Shown here: positions 34,093-46,454 of the stretch, in pieces
Position numbering within the stretch: position 1 is the stretch's first letter
Layout: each line of letters begins with the position of its first letter
Assembly (NCBI GenBank): GCA_963969345.1
Contig: OZ017767.1
Location: forward strand, 1,736,001 to 1,800,000
Origin: Turbatrix aceti
Taxonomy: Eukaryota > Nematoda > Chromadorea > Rhabditida > Panagrolaimidae
Direction of reading: 5' to 3'
Length of the DNA stretch: 64,000 bases
Translations under genes and position numbers: made by a program
The notes under the pieces: generated by a model
Seen by the model: only the letters and a program-made list of their open reading frames with translations
What the model was told of the DNA's origin: nothing
Database searches by the model: none

Positions 34093-34559
34093 CTATGTAC
34101 ATTTTGGGGTTTCCGCTGTCTTCAGATCAACCCTCCCGTCCAGTCCTTGAAAAAGAGATATCTGAAAAATAACTGATGTTTCAGGTCAGTTGATAAAACT
34201 TTTATTAAAAAGATTAAAATTTTAAATAAATATGTACTTACGTTTTTAGTGACGATATCGCAGTGAGCGCTTGTTCCGGAGTGAGTGCAATCTTCCATTG
34301 CCACAGTGACATCGACAAGTGTGGTTCCCTTAGTGTTGCAGTAGTATCCGGCATTCCATTTTCCAAACTGATATCCCGATAGTTTGTTATTCGTAATCTG
34401 GACATATTTGGCAGTTATTTGTTGGACTTGCCTCGTGTTTGCAATTGTCAATTCCATGGTCGCACCGTAAATGTTATCTTTCACGGTTGTTGTGCACATC
34501 GTTGTGAAAACAACGGCAAAACAGATGACAGCATACCGTAGAAAATTTGTGGATACCAT
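34093..34559 (-). CDS. Small secreted protein of unknown family
   Basis: Two exons on the minus strand: 34242-34559 and 34093-34161, giving 128 residues. A signal peptide (MVSTNFLRYAVICFAVVFTT) is followed by a mature part with four cysteines (YYCNTKG, MEDCTHSG, HCDIVT, PKCT) that could form two disulfides. I do not recognise the family; size and layout resemble the many nematode secreted beta-rich proteins, but the transthyretin-like signature is not visible. The start lies 10 nt after a strong acceptor (gttttttcag), consistent with trans-splicing. Confidence 0.6.
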
Positions 34560-35038
34560 GTTGAATATTTCTGAAAAAACGAAGCATGACTGACTTTGAA
34601 ATTGCTTTATATGTCCTTCGGATTCAAGACCAAAAAGTGAATAATTTTGCCACACAATGGTATTTGTAATTGTTCGCATTCAGTTGCTCTCAAAGTTTGT
34701 GATTTTAATCAAACTGCAAAAAAAGGTGTGTTATTCATAAAGTACTGTGTATAAAGCTCCCCAACATTTTTTTGATTTCAATGGAACGTAAACAAAATAC
34801 TAGTTTACCACTTTGTTGCAACAGTATTTTTGTAAGTATTGCTAATCCCAATAAATATGTGTTGCGGATTATCTCTCATAGCAACAATTAATTGATATAT
34901 AAAATATTTTTTATCTTTTGTTTTTTGTATGCAATCCGTTTTTTATCCACCTAGTTTTTATTGTATGTACGACATATTTAATGTACGTGAGATCAATGTT
35001 TGTTTTTGACAAGTAATGTCATGACTGAGTAAGTTGTA

Positions 35039-36756
35039 TCAGTATGATGTCCGTAGGCTTTCGCCAACCCGTGAAGAATATTGTTTTCGTGAAGAGTGTA
35101 GTTTTGGTGAAGATTTTGGTGAGTCGTAGGTTATGCAAACCAGATAGAAAGCATTCAGGGAGAACTAAAATATAAAGGTGAATTTTTTAAATACATATAT
35201 TAGTTAACAAATTATGTTAAGAAAATTCGGAACACAACGCCAATCTTATAATTGTTTTGGCAAAGTGTTCTGAACATCCATCAACAATCTAATTTTTGAT
35301 AATATTTGATACCATTGTCGTTAACTCACCTGTCCGAAATACAAAAGTTGGCTAATGTCTTCAAACAGAGTAAACCAATATTCATTATGATCTTCTTCCG
35401 GGACGATATTTACGTACAGCCGGAACAAATAATTTGGTAGATTCAACGACAAGTCAACCAATGTGATAAGCAGACATCGCTTGAGCACCTTGAGTTGCTG
35501 CTTTCTTCTTTTGCTGAATCTTGACTTCGAAGTACGAGATTTAAACGGTCGTATGAAAGCCCGAAAAGACCCCGTAGAAAAAGAAGTCATCGTCTGCACC
35601 CCACCATCCGACGATGCCTCGGCCGAAATGTGCCTTCTCAACGACGATCCTGAGACGCTCTTGGAATTCGAAAGTGTTAAACCAAGCATCGTGTGGCTGT
35701 CTTCTGAGTCATACCACACGGCATGGCAGCAGACAACTCGCAAATCGAGGATTGTGATGATTGTCAGCGGCAAAAAATAAGACCACAAGATTTCGGCAAT
35801 TTGAAAGCGTTTTTCCATAGATTCAGAAAAGATTGCACCGCATGCTCGAAATTCTGGGATGTAAGTTGCATCGTAGAGAATCCAGGATTCACAGATGCCG
35901 CATGCAAAAGCTATGATGCCGACTGCGAGGAGGGGTTCTCGGTGGAGTTTGAGGTGCGCGTACGGACGGTACAGCGCGACGTATCGGACTGCAGATAAAA
36001 TCAGCCAACACCAGATGGAAAATGCAGACGATATGTGGATTAGGAAAAGATCCACCTGAAAAAATGTTTGAAAAAAAATGAATTGGCAAGGTGTGACAAC
36101 GTAGCGACTGTGTTTAGGAACACAATGCCAATTCAAATTTGTAAAAAAAAATCAAAAATTAGAACTTTTTTCCATGAAAATTTCTACCGTAGAAAACTTT
36201 CGTCTTTGATTTCGTTTTTTACACATTGTGTTTTTTTCTCACTGACAAAAAGCAACAGCGCGTCATGGATGTTTTTTAGAGACCATCGGGTTATCACGCG
36301 ATTATTACAAATTCTAATGTGACACGCAAATATAGAGACTATTTAGAGGCATACCTTGCAGATTATTGACATGAGTAACTCGGATGAAATGCCAAGATAG
36401 GATGTACAGAGGAGAAGAAAGAGTGATATCAAACTGATCGTATCTGCTATGGACATAAAGCAGAGAAGCTGGAGGGATATTTTGGTTGAATGCGTCTGTG
36501 ATTGACTAAAAAAAAATAAGATGTATTACGTCTTGAATTTTTCAAGATGAGCGACTTACCTTTGAACGCGTCGTCGACAGAAGATAGCTCCCGTGAGAAC
36601 GACACCTACAATGCAGATGACGTACATGGAGAATCGCATTACCAGTGGGGAGACTGCTCGTTCGAAATGTATGACATCAACGCGGAAGTCCATAGATGTA
36701 TCATTTGATGTACTCGAAATATTACCAGTTGGAAAATCATTTGTACTGAGTGTCAT
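35039..36756 (-). CDS. Neuropeptide-type rhodopsin-family GPCR
   Basis: Four exons on the minus strand: 36560-36756, 36355-36505, 35330-36055, 35039-35164, giving 399 residues. Extracellular N-terminus with possible N-glycosylation sites (NIS, NDT). TM1 (FSMYVICIVGVVLTGAIF), TM2 (LQLLCFMSIADTISLISLF), a TM3 that starts with the conserved Cys and ends in SAVRYVALYRPY in place of DRY, and TM7 (LLYFGQFSLNAFYLVCITYD) are all present. The third intracellular loop is long and Ser/Arg/Lys-rich (RFSKRRKQQLKVLKRC). The closest families are nematode class A peptide receptors; I cannot name the ligand. Apparently intact, unlike the receptor genes at 32 kb and 44 kb. Several short plus-strand frames here are antisense shadows. 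Confidence 0.8.
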
Positions 36757-39701
36757 GTTCTATAAAACTTGATTTAAGATAAATTTTAATATAAATGAAG
36801 CACAAAATGACTTTTTACTAAATTGATAAAACTAAGAAATATTACATGTAGGCGGACAAAATGAATAAAAAGTTTCAGAATTCTTGTAACAGGTGTATAA
36901 ATTACACTCACACCATAATTTATACAAATAAGATAATTCATATTCGCGTGTGTGCAACTTTAAACTTCAACATAGATACAACTAAAAAAATGTTCTACAA
37001 TATTAAAAAGCTGTGTACAACTTTTTATAGTTTGCACATAATTGGTAACATAAATTACTCGACACACTACGAAAGTGCAGAACAACTCAAAAAACATCCG
37101 GAAAAGTGCGCGAAAAAAATGGATATAAACAAAAAAAATAGAGGCTGAACGTTGAACGATAAAAATTATATCACGTGTGCTACCCGCACGTGACTGTAAA
37201 CATACATAAATTTACAAACATTATTGTTACTGTAGGCTACGATATTACATTACGAATAACTAATTTTCAAAAATTGAAGTTCTCATTTTTGCAAAAGTCA
37301 ATATTAAAAATTAGTTTGTATCTTTATTGGAATTTAATAAAAGAAAGGGTGAGATATTTACAACTTCAGACAACCTATTACTATTTTAATAGTTAAAAAC
37401 CGCTCATTGACACATGTTACCCATGACACAATGTGAAAATTTCTTCCGCTTGACTTTCACACAAGACATGATGTGTGGCAAGCAGACAAAAACATACATC
37501 ACACCTTTTAGAGATATTGAAATGCTTATCTTAAACCCGATAAACCCAGAAAGACACGGAACTTTATATTAAAAAAACATTTTGTCCGGCGTTTAAAGCA
37601 AAAACGGAAGAGCAATTACACTACGTCCTCTGGTTGAAAACAATAGACAGAAAATTAACTTCTGAGAACGCGTGCAACAACCAAAAAATTTCTGCCTTTT
37701 TTGGTAGTTCTTGATACTCATTTTTTGAGGTTTTAGGCGTTTTTTAGAAGTAATCAAACACAGATTTTACAAAAGTGTAACAGCTGTGCAGTGCTTACAT
37801 CATCACGTTCCTTAAATTGTCATCGCGTTTAATTAGTCCAAGAAATAAAAACTACAACTGTTAAGCCCCCCTTCAGAAGCGCTTACGCAAACAAAACCTG
37901 CTACTTCCGTTCAAATCTGTCAAATTCATTGTGTGTCAAAAACAGGATAGGATGCTCTTTTCAGCACTCTTCGTGCTGTTAATTACGACAAAGAAATAAT
38001 TCTGGTGTAAAAAAAGTTTTGAGTAGCTGGAAATTATGTTTCAAATGTGTTTTGCTTCCGGTTCTGAATCATGTTATCGAAATAATTTTTGGAAATGCAA
38101 TAACTAAAAAATAAAATTGTTGTATATTGCCTTTGTTAGGGTAAATTTACGAGTGTCTCGTTGCCCTCAAAATGTTATTCATTCGAAGGCGTGCACCCCT
38201 CCGGCAAATGTATATGTATACAAAAAAATATTTTTTTGTTAAAAGGTAATCCTTGTGTTTTGAAAGGTTTTAACCTATCAAAACACACAAATGATTCTGA
38301 AAGAAAGGTAAATATTAGTTTAATGCCACAAACGTGTGAAAATGCCAATATTTCATGACGCTCACGCAGCGCTGTACTTTTGTTTCTGTATAACCTCCGT
38401 AATACCTCACGCCCGGCAAAAACACGGATTTACCTCCTACAACAAGTGAACTTGGATTTAATCCGCCATGTGTTAGTCAGCCAGGCATCGGCATCGCGTG
38501 ACGCAGAAAAAGCCTAAAGTGGCGATGACAAGGCCCGAACAAAGTACTGAAACAAAAATATGATGCGGTTTCATTTTGCAGAAAAATATCCCAGAACTCC
38601 AAGAAAATTGAAATGGAAACAGCGTTGCAAGCGAAAAAAAGGATTATCGTTCACTTGGGTGACAACATGTTTAAAAAAGGGAAGAAAATTGCTAAAGCTG
38701 AAAACTGGCTGAATTAAAAACTGAAAAAGTAATCATTTTTCGCTTCTGTCTGTTTTTTGGAAAACTCGAAAAGTCTTTTTCTGCGTTTCTCGATGCCAAG
38801 CCTCTTGGACAGGAATTATCAGCATTACCATTATCTCCCCCATCGCTATCGTCATCCGTGGCGTCTTTCGAGTAAGCTCTGGATTCCACTTTTGATTGAT
38901 ATTTGATTTCTATTTTAAACTTATTTCACAACAAGGACGTCATCAAAACAACTAATAAAGGGCACTTGCGTAATCAGTTTTTAGTTTTTTTCTGGAGCAA
39001 TTTACTTTCTAAAATTCGTATTTCCGTTTTTTTGGAAAAAAGGAGCAATTTTTGAACGCAAACTAAAATAAATTTGAGTTCTGAAGAAAATTAGTTTTTG
39101 AACTTTCGTTGACCTTTCGTGAAAAATTTGACACGTGTTCAAAAAAATTAAACAAACATATTTGTTATTTGCAAACACGCAAGTCCGCAGAGCTCAAAAT
39201 GAACAACTTTAAACGTCTCGTTTATCCTAATCGAAAACTGAAACGCTCGAATAACTTAACAGTGAATCAAACCTAAATATGTTAAGTATGTAACAAACAA
39301 ACAAAATTATATTTAGATGTGTAATGCATACAACATTCAAAAGACCAAAACAGATTTTCAATGTTCGATTAAAAATCGAAAGTTATAATATCAAATTCAA
39401 AATAATTTTAGGAAATAAAAATTGCTGCAACACTCACGGATGCAATTTTGTCAACTGTGTATAGCTGAATGTTCTGTCACCTGCGTATTTTTTTGGCAAA
39501 AACAGACATCTCTAGACAATATCCAGAACAAAGAGGGAATGAAAAAAAGCGAGCAAAAAGATTATAATTGTTGTAAACACAGGATCCTCGTCTCCTACAC
39601 AAACCTACTTTAAGAGACAGTCTGATAAGCTGTCAAAAACAAAAGCAACAGTGTAAGACTGCTTTTGACAACAAGGATTCTTCAATTTTTACATTTATGT
39701 A
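36757..39701. other. AT-rich intergenic region without a supported gene
   Basis: Nearly 3 kb with only short frames of poor codon composition on both strands. A small inverted repeat (gtgttttga...tcaaaacac) lies near 38,250-38,287. I see no tRNA, no transposase and no receptor fragment. Confidence 0.4.
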
Positions 39702-39709
39702 CTACGTAG

Positions 39710-40181
39710 CAGAGTTGTCGACCGAGCCAAAATTGCCGAGCCGAGCATTCGAGCCGCTCGGCTCGGCTCGGTTGCCCTCGAGCCGAGCATTCGAGCGAGC
39801 GGCTCGGCTCGCTCGAACCGAGCATGGCAATTTTTTCCACTCAATTTTCGCTTAGAAAAAAAATTTTGGAGGCACGATAACAAAAAACGTGTTTGGAATT
39901 GTGGAATTCAGCGTAAATAATCTACAAATATCATAGTTTTGGCATAAAAAAAAATTCATTTTTTGTCGTTTTTGGGTCATTTTTTAGGCTCGGCTCGGAA
40001 TCCTTCGAGCCGAGCATTCGAGCCGCTCGGCTCGGCTCGGTGATCTTCGAGCCGAGCATTCAAGCAGCTCGGCTCGGCTCGAATTTTTCGAGCCGAGCAT
40101 TCGAGCGAGCGGCTCGGCTCGCTCGGCTCGCTCGAATGCTCGAAATGCTCGGCTCGATGCTCGGCTCGGTCGACAACTCTG
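39710..40181. mobile_element. hAT-like MITE with GAGCCGAGC subrepeat arms
   Basis: Perfect 19-bp terminal inverted repeats (CAGAGTTGTCGACCGAGCC at 39,710-39,728 and its complement at 40,163-40,181) bounded by identical 8-bp target duplications ctacgtag (39,702-39,709; 40,182-40,189). The 8-bp duplication and CAGxGTTG start are hAT hallmarks. Both arms are built of repeated gagccgagc/ggctcggctc units; the centre is AT-rich and non-coding. 472 bp, no transposase, hence non-autonomous. The perfect ends imply recent movement. Confidence 0.9.
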
Positions 40182-40189
40182 CTACGTAG

Positions 40190-42380
40190 AAAGGGGGTGG
40201 CTTTTTTTTGTGTTTTGTGAACGACTACAAAAAAATATTCTCGAAAATCATGCAACAAAACGCAAAAAAATGTAAATCATCCCACTTTCCTCAAAAAAAT
40301 CAAACAATTTATGCAGCGCTAAATGAATAGGAAAAAAAACCTTTATTTTTTTCCGTGACTCGAGATTGACAACTTCCTACTATTTAGTATACTAGCATTA
40401 TTTGCTACTTTGACTGACTGTGGACTTGCAAAGCAATGTCGAGGATGTCTGTGGTTTATGATGTCCAGCTAATCAGTAGCCAGGGGAGGTACATGCGTAA
40501 ATACAATGCAGCTAAAATTAATAACTTCGGGATTTGTAAGTCTTGTAAGTCAGGTACCCAGCAGAAAAAATGACGCAAAGATGATAGATAAATACGGATG
40601 TGGTTGACCATTTGACGTGTGAAACAAAAAAAAATTTTTTTGCAGGACATTAGATTTTTTTGGTAAAAGTTATTATTTTTATACTGACATTCTCTAAAAG
40701 CCTGAGAAATTTTTATTGTGTTCAATTCCAGTTTCCCATTCACAAAAAAATCTCAATTGATAAAAAAACGTTTTCTAAATTACGTAAACATTTTTTATTT
40801 CCTTTATAACATTCATTTAAAAAATGAAAAGAAAGCAAAAACACCAAATATCTGGTTCCGTCAACGACACCAAGCTAATCTGTTTTTTTTCCAAACAAGC
40901 GAAGAGTAAATTGTTTTTCAATTGTTCGAAACAATTGTTGGCTTTAAAAAAAAGCACCGGAAACAATCAAAAGTTTTTTCTTTGTTCAACTAACAATTGA
41001 ACCAAAAAAGAGCAGAAATCACAATGTAAAATTTTTTGCAACAAACGCCATATCTCTAAAAAATGCTAAACAGAATGACAGTAAAACATAAAAATTCTAA
41101 TTATTTTGTGTGGCAGTTGTGCGTGAATGAACGTCTTTGCTGCTTACTAATGCGTATAATTTTTCCCTGTACCTTTGCAAGTCGTTCAAAGCCCTCCCCC
41201 TAGAATACTGTACCACAGGGAAAATTTAGAACGTGATTATAAATATTTCCAGTAGTATATTACAATTAGTAAAAAATTATTTTTTACTTGCGGCAAAACC
41301 TTTATGTGAATGAAATTTTTTTTAAATATGTAACGTGAGATTTGATACTTTTTTTATTCATTGAAATGATTACATAATTTTTTTAATAAAAAACATAACA
41401 TTTGAACATCTGGAAAAATACTTTCTCGTAAAAAATGTTTTACCGACGAACGTGAAAAACTACACTTTTTAGACTAAATTTAGGCAGCTTATGCAAACAA
41501 CGGTGTGAAACTTGGCCAAAGTGCCAACAAAATATTTTAAAATGCCATCAAAAAATTATGATGTTGGCCAAAAAATGCAAACACGCTCATTTTAGCCGGT
41601 TTTTGGCAAAAAAATCATAAAAATATAAATCACGTGAAAATTGTTCAAAAAAATAAGAAATAAAAAACAGTAAGTCAGTCGGTCCCGTTAGACTCACATC
41701 AACAATAAATGCGAACAAAAGAAAAAAAGCAGAAGCACAATTAGCTTTTGTTTTTTTTAACATTCTATGGTCTCAAGGGGTATATTATCTTTTAAAAGAT
41801 TTATTATGGACAGTAAATTTTGAAGCTGGCCCTAGAGGCTCATGTGTCCAAAAAAGTATGTTTGTATCTCCGACCAATTTTATGACATGCCACTTATGCT
41901 GCATGTTTTGGTATTTATGACGCAAAATAAGATAGAGTGACCTTTAATCGAGGCAAAAATTTCGACAAAGATCAAAAAACAGTGCACAATTTTTTTGTCA
42001 TGTATTTTTACAAATTTTAATTCCAAAAATTTTGTTTGGCAAAAAGTTAAAAAACTGTTGAATTGCAAAAAAAAATATTGTTTTCTATAAATATTTATTG
42101 GACAAAAAGAGTAGAAGACTCACGTTCATTAAAAATGACTGCCATTTACGTACACCAGAAACAAAAATGACCTCTGATTTTCCGCGTCCATAATTAACAG
42201 TTGTCTATATACTATCTATGGTCGCACGTCAGACTTCAGAAACACTCGAATTTGAAGATAATATTATATTTAAATTTTAATTTAATTGAACAGAATAATC
42301 TTCAAATAAAAATTAGCATAATTTAAAGACCAAAAAAATCATCTTGTTGGCAACGCAAAAAACGTATTCATTTTAGAAAA
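40190..42380. other. AT-rich intergenic region, nothing identified
   Basis: Long A/T tracts and short frames without domain signal. It includes the presumed promoter of the trypsin-like gene, with attttagaaaa directly before its ATG at 42,381. Confidence 0.4.
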
Positions 42381-43442
42381 ATGTCGTTCCGGTTTCTTGC
42401 CCTTCTGACATTTTTTCTGCTCGCTTCGTTCGCAACTGGCGCGTCCATTGCGTATCCCTCACCTGCCAGCAGCGCGGACGACGATGATGATGTTGAAGTT
42501 CACCGACGGCCCCGCATAGTCGGCGGAGAGGTTGCGGAGGACGTTTCGGCTTATCAATCCGTCGTTCGGCTTGAAGTCAATTTTCCGGAAATTCCGTCTC
42601 GCGTATGTTTATGAATTTATTATAAGAATTAATTGTCAGGAAAAAAGTTATTTAAATAAATACATATTTTCTTGTGTGTTGAAAACTTTTGGCATCATAT
42701 AAATTTTTTTTAGAGATGTACCGGAACTATCATCAGTCCTGTTCACGTTCTGACCGCGGCAAGCTGTTTGAAAGGTGAAAAGTTGGATGCGAGTGGCGAA
42801 ATTCTGTACATTGTTGACCACTCCTCGATCGACATCTACACCCAGCAAGGTCAACAATTTACTACGAACGAAGCCTTTACCCACCAACACTTTGACTACA
42901 ACAAGCGTAGCAACAACATTGCAATTCTCAAGCTCCGAAACAGCGACCAGTTCAAAGCCGTTCCCTCGAACGTTCCATCGGCCTTTACGCCCTACGAGAC
43001 AGATGTCGTCAACGTCGGTTACGGTCTCCATGAGGATAGTGGCGTCGATGAAAAGGGCGTTCCCAAAGAGGGGCTTTCATCCGACAACAAGCTTCGAGCC
43101 ACCAAACTCGGCATGGAGCGTGTCGATGCCTGCGATCACTCTGAGCGCCGCCACACGGTTGTCTGCGCGCTGAACGTGTTTCGTGGACCCGAGGTCGGCG
43201 ACGTCGGAAGTCCGCTTATTTACATCGAAGGTGATAATCACTATATCATTGGTGTCACTTCCGAAGTTTATACCCCCATGGACAAGTTTTCGCAAAAGCG
43301 TTCGTTTTTTGTCGAAAAAGGTTTTTTATATTTTTTGTTTTCAGCCATATTCATGCGCACATCAAAGTACTGCATGTGGATTGGATATGTCGTTGGTGAC
43401 GAATCGCATTGCACAATGATCAAATGGGTACCTCTCGTTTAA
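42381..43442 (+). CDS. Trypsin-fold serine protease homologue lacking the catalytic triad
   Basis: Three exons: 42381-42602, 42714-43299 and 43345-43442, giving 301 residues. Signal peptide (FLALLTFFLLASFATGAS), a short acidic propeptide (ADDDDDVEVH), then the activation site RPR/IVGGE at about residue 47. All three catalytic positions are substituted: TAAHC reads TAASC (His to Ser), DIALL reads NIAIL (Asp to Asn), and GDSGGPL reads GDVGSPL (Ser to Val). The C-terminal helix IFMRTSKYCMWI is conserved. This is therefore a secreted pseudoprotease, a class known for regulatory or clotting roles in arthropod immunity; its job here is unknown. The last intron (43,300-43,344, 45 nt) is a multiple of three and the frame stays open across it, so retention is also possible. 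The maintained frame and cysteines argue against a decaying gene. Confidence 0.8.
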
Positions 43443-43708
43443 AAATTTGTATTGTTCTTTGGATTTAAAAACGGTTGACTTTAACAAAAATAAAAAAATT
43501 GTCGATTTGATTATTCTAATAAAAAATGAAAATTGCGGTTCAAAAAACAATTTGATTTCTTTAATTTCCTGTTTACTCTAAATCATGCACACCAAAACAC
43601 AAAATTGAAAAAAATAAATAAATACAATAATTGAGGGTAAAATAAATACAAATTTTTTACAGCCCTCATGTTTTTTTGTTTTTTTTCAAAAATTTAGAAA
43701 AAATATAT

Positions 43709-44842
43709 TTATTTCAACAAATTCAAAAATGTTTCACGGGTATTTGCGTTTAAAAATGCAATCGAAAAAGACAACGAATTAGAATTCAAGACATAAGACA
43801 AAATTATCCAATGTGCTTTTAAGTACCCTAGTAAATGATCACTGTAATTAATACGGCAACCATATTCCTCGGATCCATAAAAAATACTACAAAAGTTTGT
43901 GAGAAAAGCCTCAGTGTACTCCGTCCCCATCAAGACACAACAGTAGATAGCAAGTGACCATGCGCTTCTTCGTTGGATTTTTTTGTCATGTATTTTTACT
44001 GTTGGTTTTCGTTACGGGCTTAAAAAAATCTTTGCCGCTTTTAATTCACCAAGAGCTTGAAACGGAGTTCTAATATTATCAACATATAAAGAAATGTTGA
44101 TACGTATAAAAAAATTAAAGAATTTGATACCTCCATATCATACAAAATTTTATAAAGAGCATTGTTTTTGTTAAGCAGAAAAAAAAACGCACGGTAGGGG
44201 GGTGTTACGCCATTTTTCACGATCCAATTCTCCCACGCTAGAAAGGCAGTATACTCCTACCACTGCCGTCAGAAAGATTGAAATAAGGAACAGAAAGCTT
44301 ACAATAACGTATACAAAATTGGTCATAAAAATTTTGGAATTAAGCGTAGGAAAGTAGAAAATAAAAAACTGGTTTAACGACAGAATAAAGAGTCCAAAAA
44401 ATAAAAAGTTCCTAAATAATACGTAAAGCAGTTTACCAAATCTGGCATTGTGTGTTTTTCATGAGTTATTGCTATTTCATGAGCTTTGTTCCTCTTCAGC
44501 AGATCCAGTTCAAAATAATAATCAGGCGCTTTCAACATTCCAAGAATTTGTTCATAGAAAATGACAAAACTAAATGCAGTAGATACGGCACTCGAATAAA
44601 TGATTATGCAGATTATAAATGTGCTAGATCTTTGCAAGTTGTTTTTGGATCGGTTCTGAATTTTTTTCATAAACTTAATAAATGCATATAAAAAAACAAA
44701 CCTTTAATACTGAATACAGTGCTGCAAATGTAAGCAGAATAATTACGCATCCGATGATGAAAGCAAACGTGTAGGTATAATACCGGAGGTGAAGATAAAT
44801 AAACTCATTATATTCTTTGCCGAGTCTAAGTTTTATGTTCAT
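43709..44842 (-). pseudogene. Serpentine chemoreceptor-like gene, probably a pseudogene
   Basis: Minus-strand pieces of a seven-TM receptor. Exon 1 (44702-44842) encodes MNIKLRLGKEYNEF and TM1 (FAFIIGCVIILLTFAALYSV). Exon 2 (from 44655) encodes TM2-like sequence up to about 44,435. The next membrane segments (FFGLFILSLNQFFIFYFP, FVYVIVSFLFLISIFLTAVV) are in another frame; the only splice-like gap there is 25 nt, too short. TM6-TM7-like sequence ends at 43,709 (LKAHWIILSYVLNSNSLSFS). Stops separate the last two parts. I cannot assign the receptor class. Sequencing errors or missed introns could rescue parts of it. Confidence 0.5.
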
Positions 44843-45600
44843 TTTTAAAAATGTCAAAATGGCGCACAAAACTAAGAAATGTCTCATTTTAATACGAATT
44901 ACACAATCAAACAACAGGTGTAAAAGCCAATTATTGTTCACGAGTTTGGTTTTAGGAAAAAAAATTAAGAAAAAAACGTATATACTAATAATTATATTCT
45001 GAGAAACTTGCAGGTGAAGAATCAAGCTGGTATCGTATCTATGAGTGATTTTCTAAGAACCATGCTCATGCAGGTGAACAAATGGGCTGACCATCAAAAC
45101 TTGTTGTATTATTTACAATTCTAAAAACTCGACGCAGTGTTTGAACTCAGTTTTTGAGCTTCCTTATCTGAAAGTTGCCCCCCCGATAAAAATTATTTAT
45201 TAGAACTCAATGATTTTATTGTCATATTTTTTTGCAGAAACAAATGCACTTTTTTTATCCGATAACAATAAATGCACAATTTTTAGGGTTTTGATCAAAC
45301 CCGGGAACCAGCAGTGCCTTTGAAAACGATGTCGCTAATCATAAGCGTTGAAGTTGTTCCGTCCTTGTGGAAATAAATTGTTGGCTGCAACATTGGCAGC
45401 GTGTAAGATGCGTGAGTCGCGCAGCTAAACATGAACTTTAAATAATTTTTTTTTTATTTCAGAAAAAATTAGTATAATTAAAAAAATCTTACTAATGTCT
45501 GTACGCAAAAAATATCAGAATTACGATCACTACAAAAGTCATAGCACCGATTACGAAAAGTTTGTAAACAGAAGTGCTTCTGAAAAAAAAGTAATTTCTT
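44843..45600. other. Intergenic, no gene seen
   Basis: AT-rich sequence between the receptor-like pseudogene and the small secreted protein gene. A frame upstream of 44,842 continues the receptor exon but starts with poor context. Nothing else is recognisable. Confidence 0.35.
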
Positions 45601-46060
45601 TCAAAGCTGCTGAAAATAATTTGTTAACCTGTCGTCGACTTTCATCACCGGATTCGGGCTGTCAGGTAGCACGCTGTCTTCGTCGTCGTAGGAAAGATTG
45701 TCCCAAATGATTCCAGGAACCGTTGCTCCTCCATCGTAAAAATCAGTCGGCAATCTTGAAGTTAGAAAAACAATTTTCAAATTTTTAGGCGGGTTTTCGA
45801 TCAAATTTGGATCAATTGTTGGGGCTGCTGTGATCAGCGGTGCTTTCTTTGGTTGGAGAATGTAACTGACAACGCGTGGAGGCAACGTGATTTCTATAAA
45901 TATTTATATTTAACATGAAATTCAAAATTATTTTCCACTTACTATCATTCCCGTTTTCTTCCTCGTAGGCACTTTTTCCATCTTTTAGGTTTCCAAAATA
46001 GCGTATGCCGTTTGAAAATCCAAAATATAAAATCAGAATAACAGCGCTTGGTAAACGCAT
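45601..46060 (-). CDS. Small secreted protein of unknown function
   Basis: Two exons on the minus strand, 45943-46060 and 45601-45893 (donor gtaagt, acceptor atttatag, phase 1), giving 136 residues. A short hydrophobic start (MRLPSAVILILYFGFSNG) is a signal peptide; the rest is Pro/Asp/Asn-rich with no cysteine pattern and no domain known to me (e.g. PPRVVSYILQPKK, DNLSYDDEDSVLPD). The clean intron and long frame support a real gene. Confidence 0.55.
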
Positions 46061-46454
46061 TGATTTGATGAAAAGTGACTAATAATACAGGTGTGCTACT
46101 CGTACGCAGTACACAAAAGATCCTGGTGAACCAGCAGTCCTTTTTTCCTGCAGAGTCTTATACGAGGTGAGTGAGTAAAACATGACGAAGAAAAGAAAAA
46201 ATTGTGTGGCCAGTTTTTGTAAGATGAATCATTGTGGCAAATCAATTATGCGCTGGTCAACCAGGTAGGAAGGTAGCACTTTTTTTGGATTTTTTTTTGT
46301 CTGAAAAAAACAATGCACGGTAGCAACTTTTCCCCGGCAAAAAAATTTGCATAAACAAGTGCAAACGTTTAAAGATAAGTCAGAAACAAAATGGCAATCC
46401 CGCACACAAAAAATATACGTTGACATTCATCACGACGCACTCAAGCAGAGTATT
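46061..46454. other. Divergent promoter region
   Basis: Lies between the starts of the small secreted protein gene (minus) and the CK1-like kinase (plus). The kinase frame is open back to 46,347 but without an ATG. No further feature is seen. Confidence 0.4.

Noticed and set aside
35463..35998. Plus-strand frames opposite the 35-36.7 kb receptor
   Set aside because: Antisense shadows of receptor exons with clear membrane segments on the minus strand.
39710..40181. Regular GAGCCGAGC spacing as a CRISPR-like or regulatory array
   Set aside because: The inverted ends and 8-bp target duplications show a transposon; the units are contiguous with no unique spacers.
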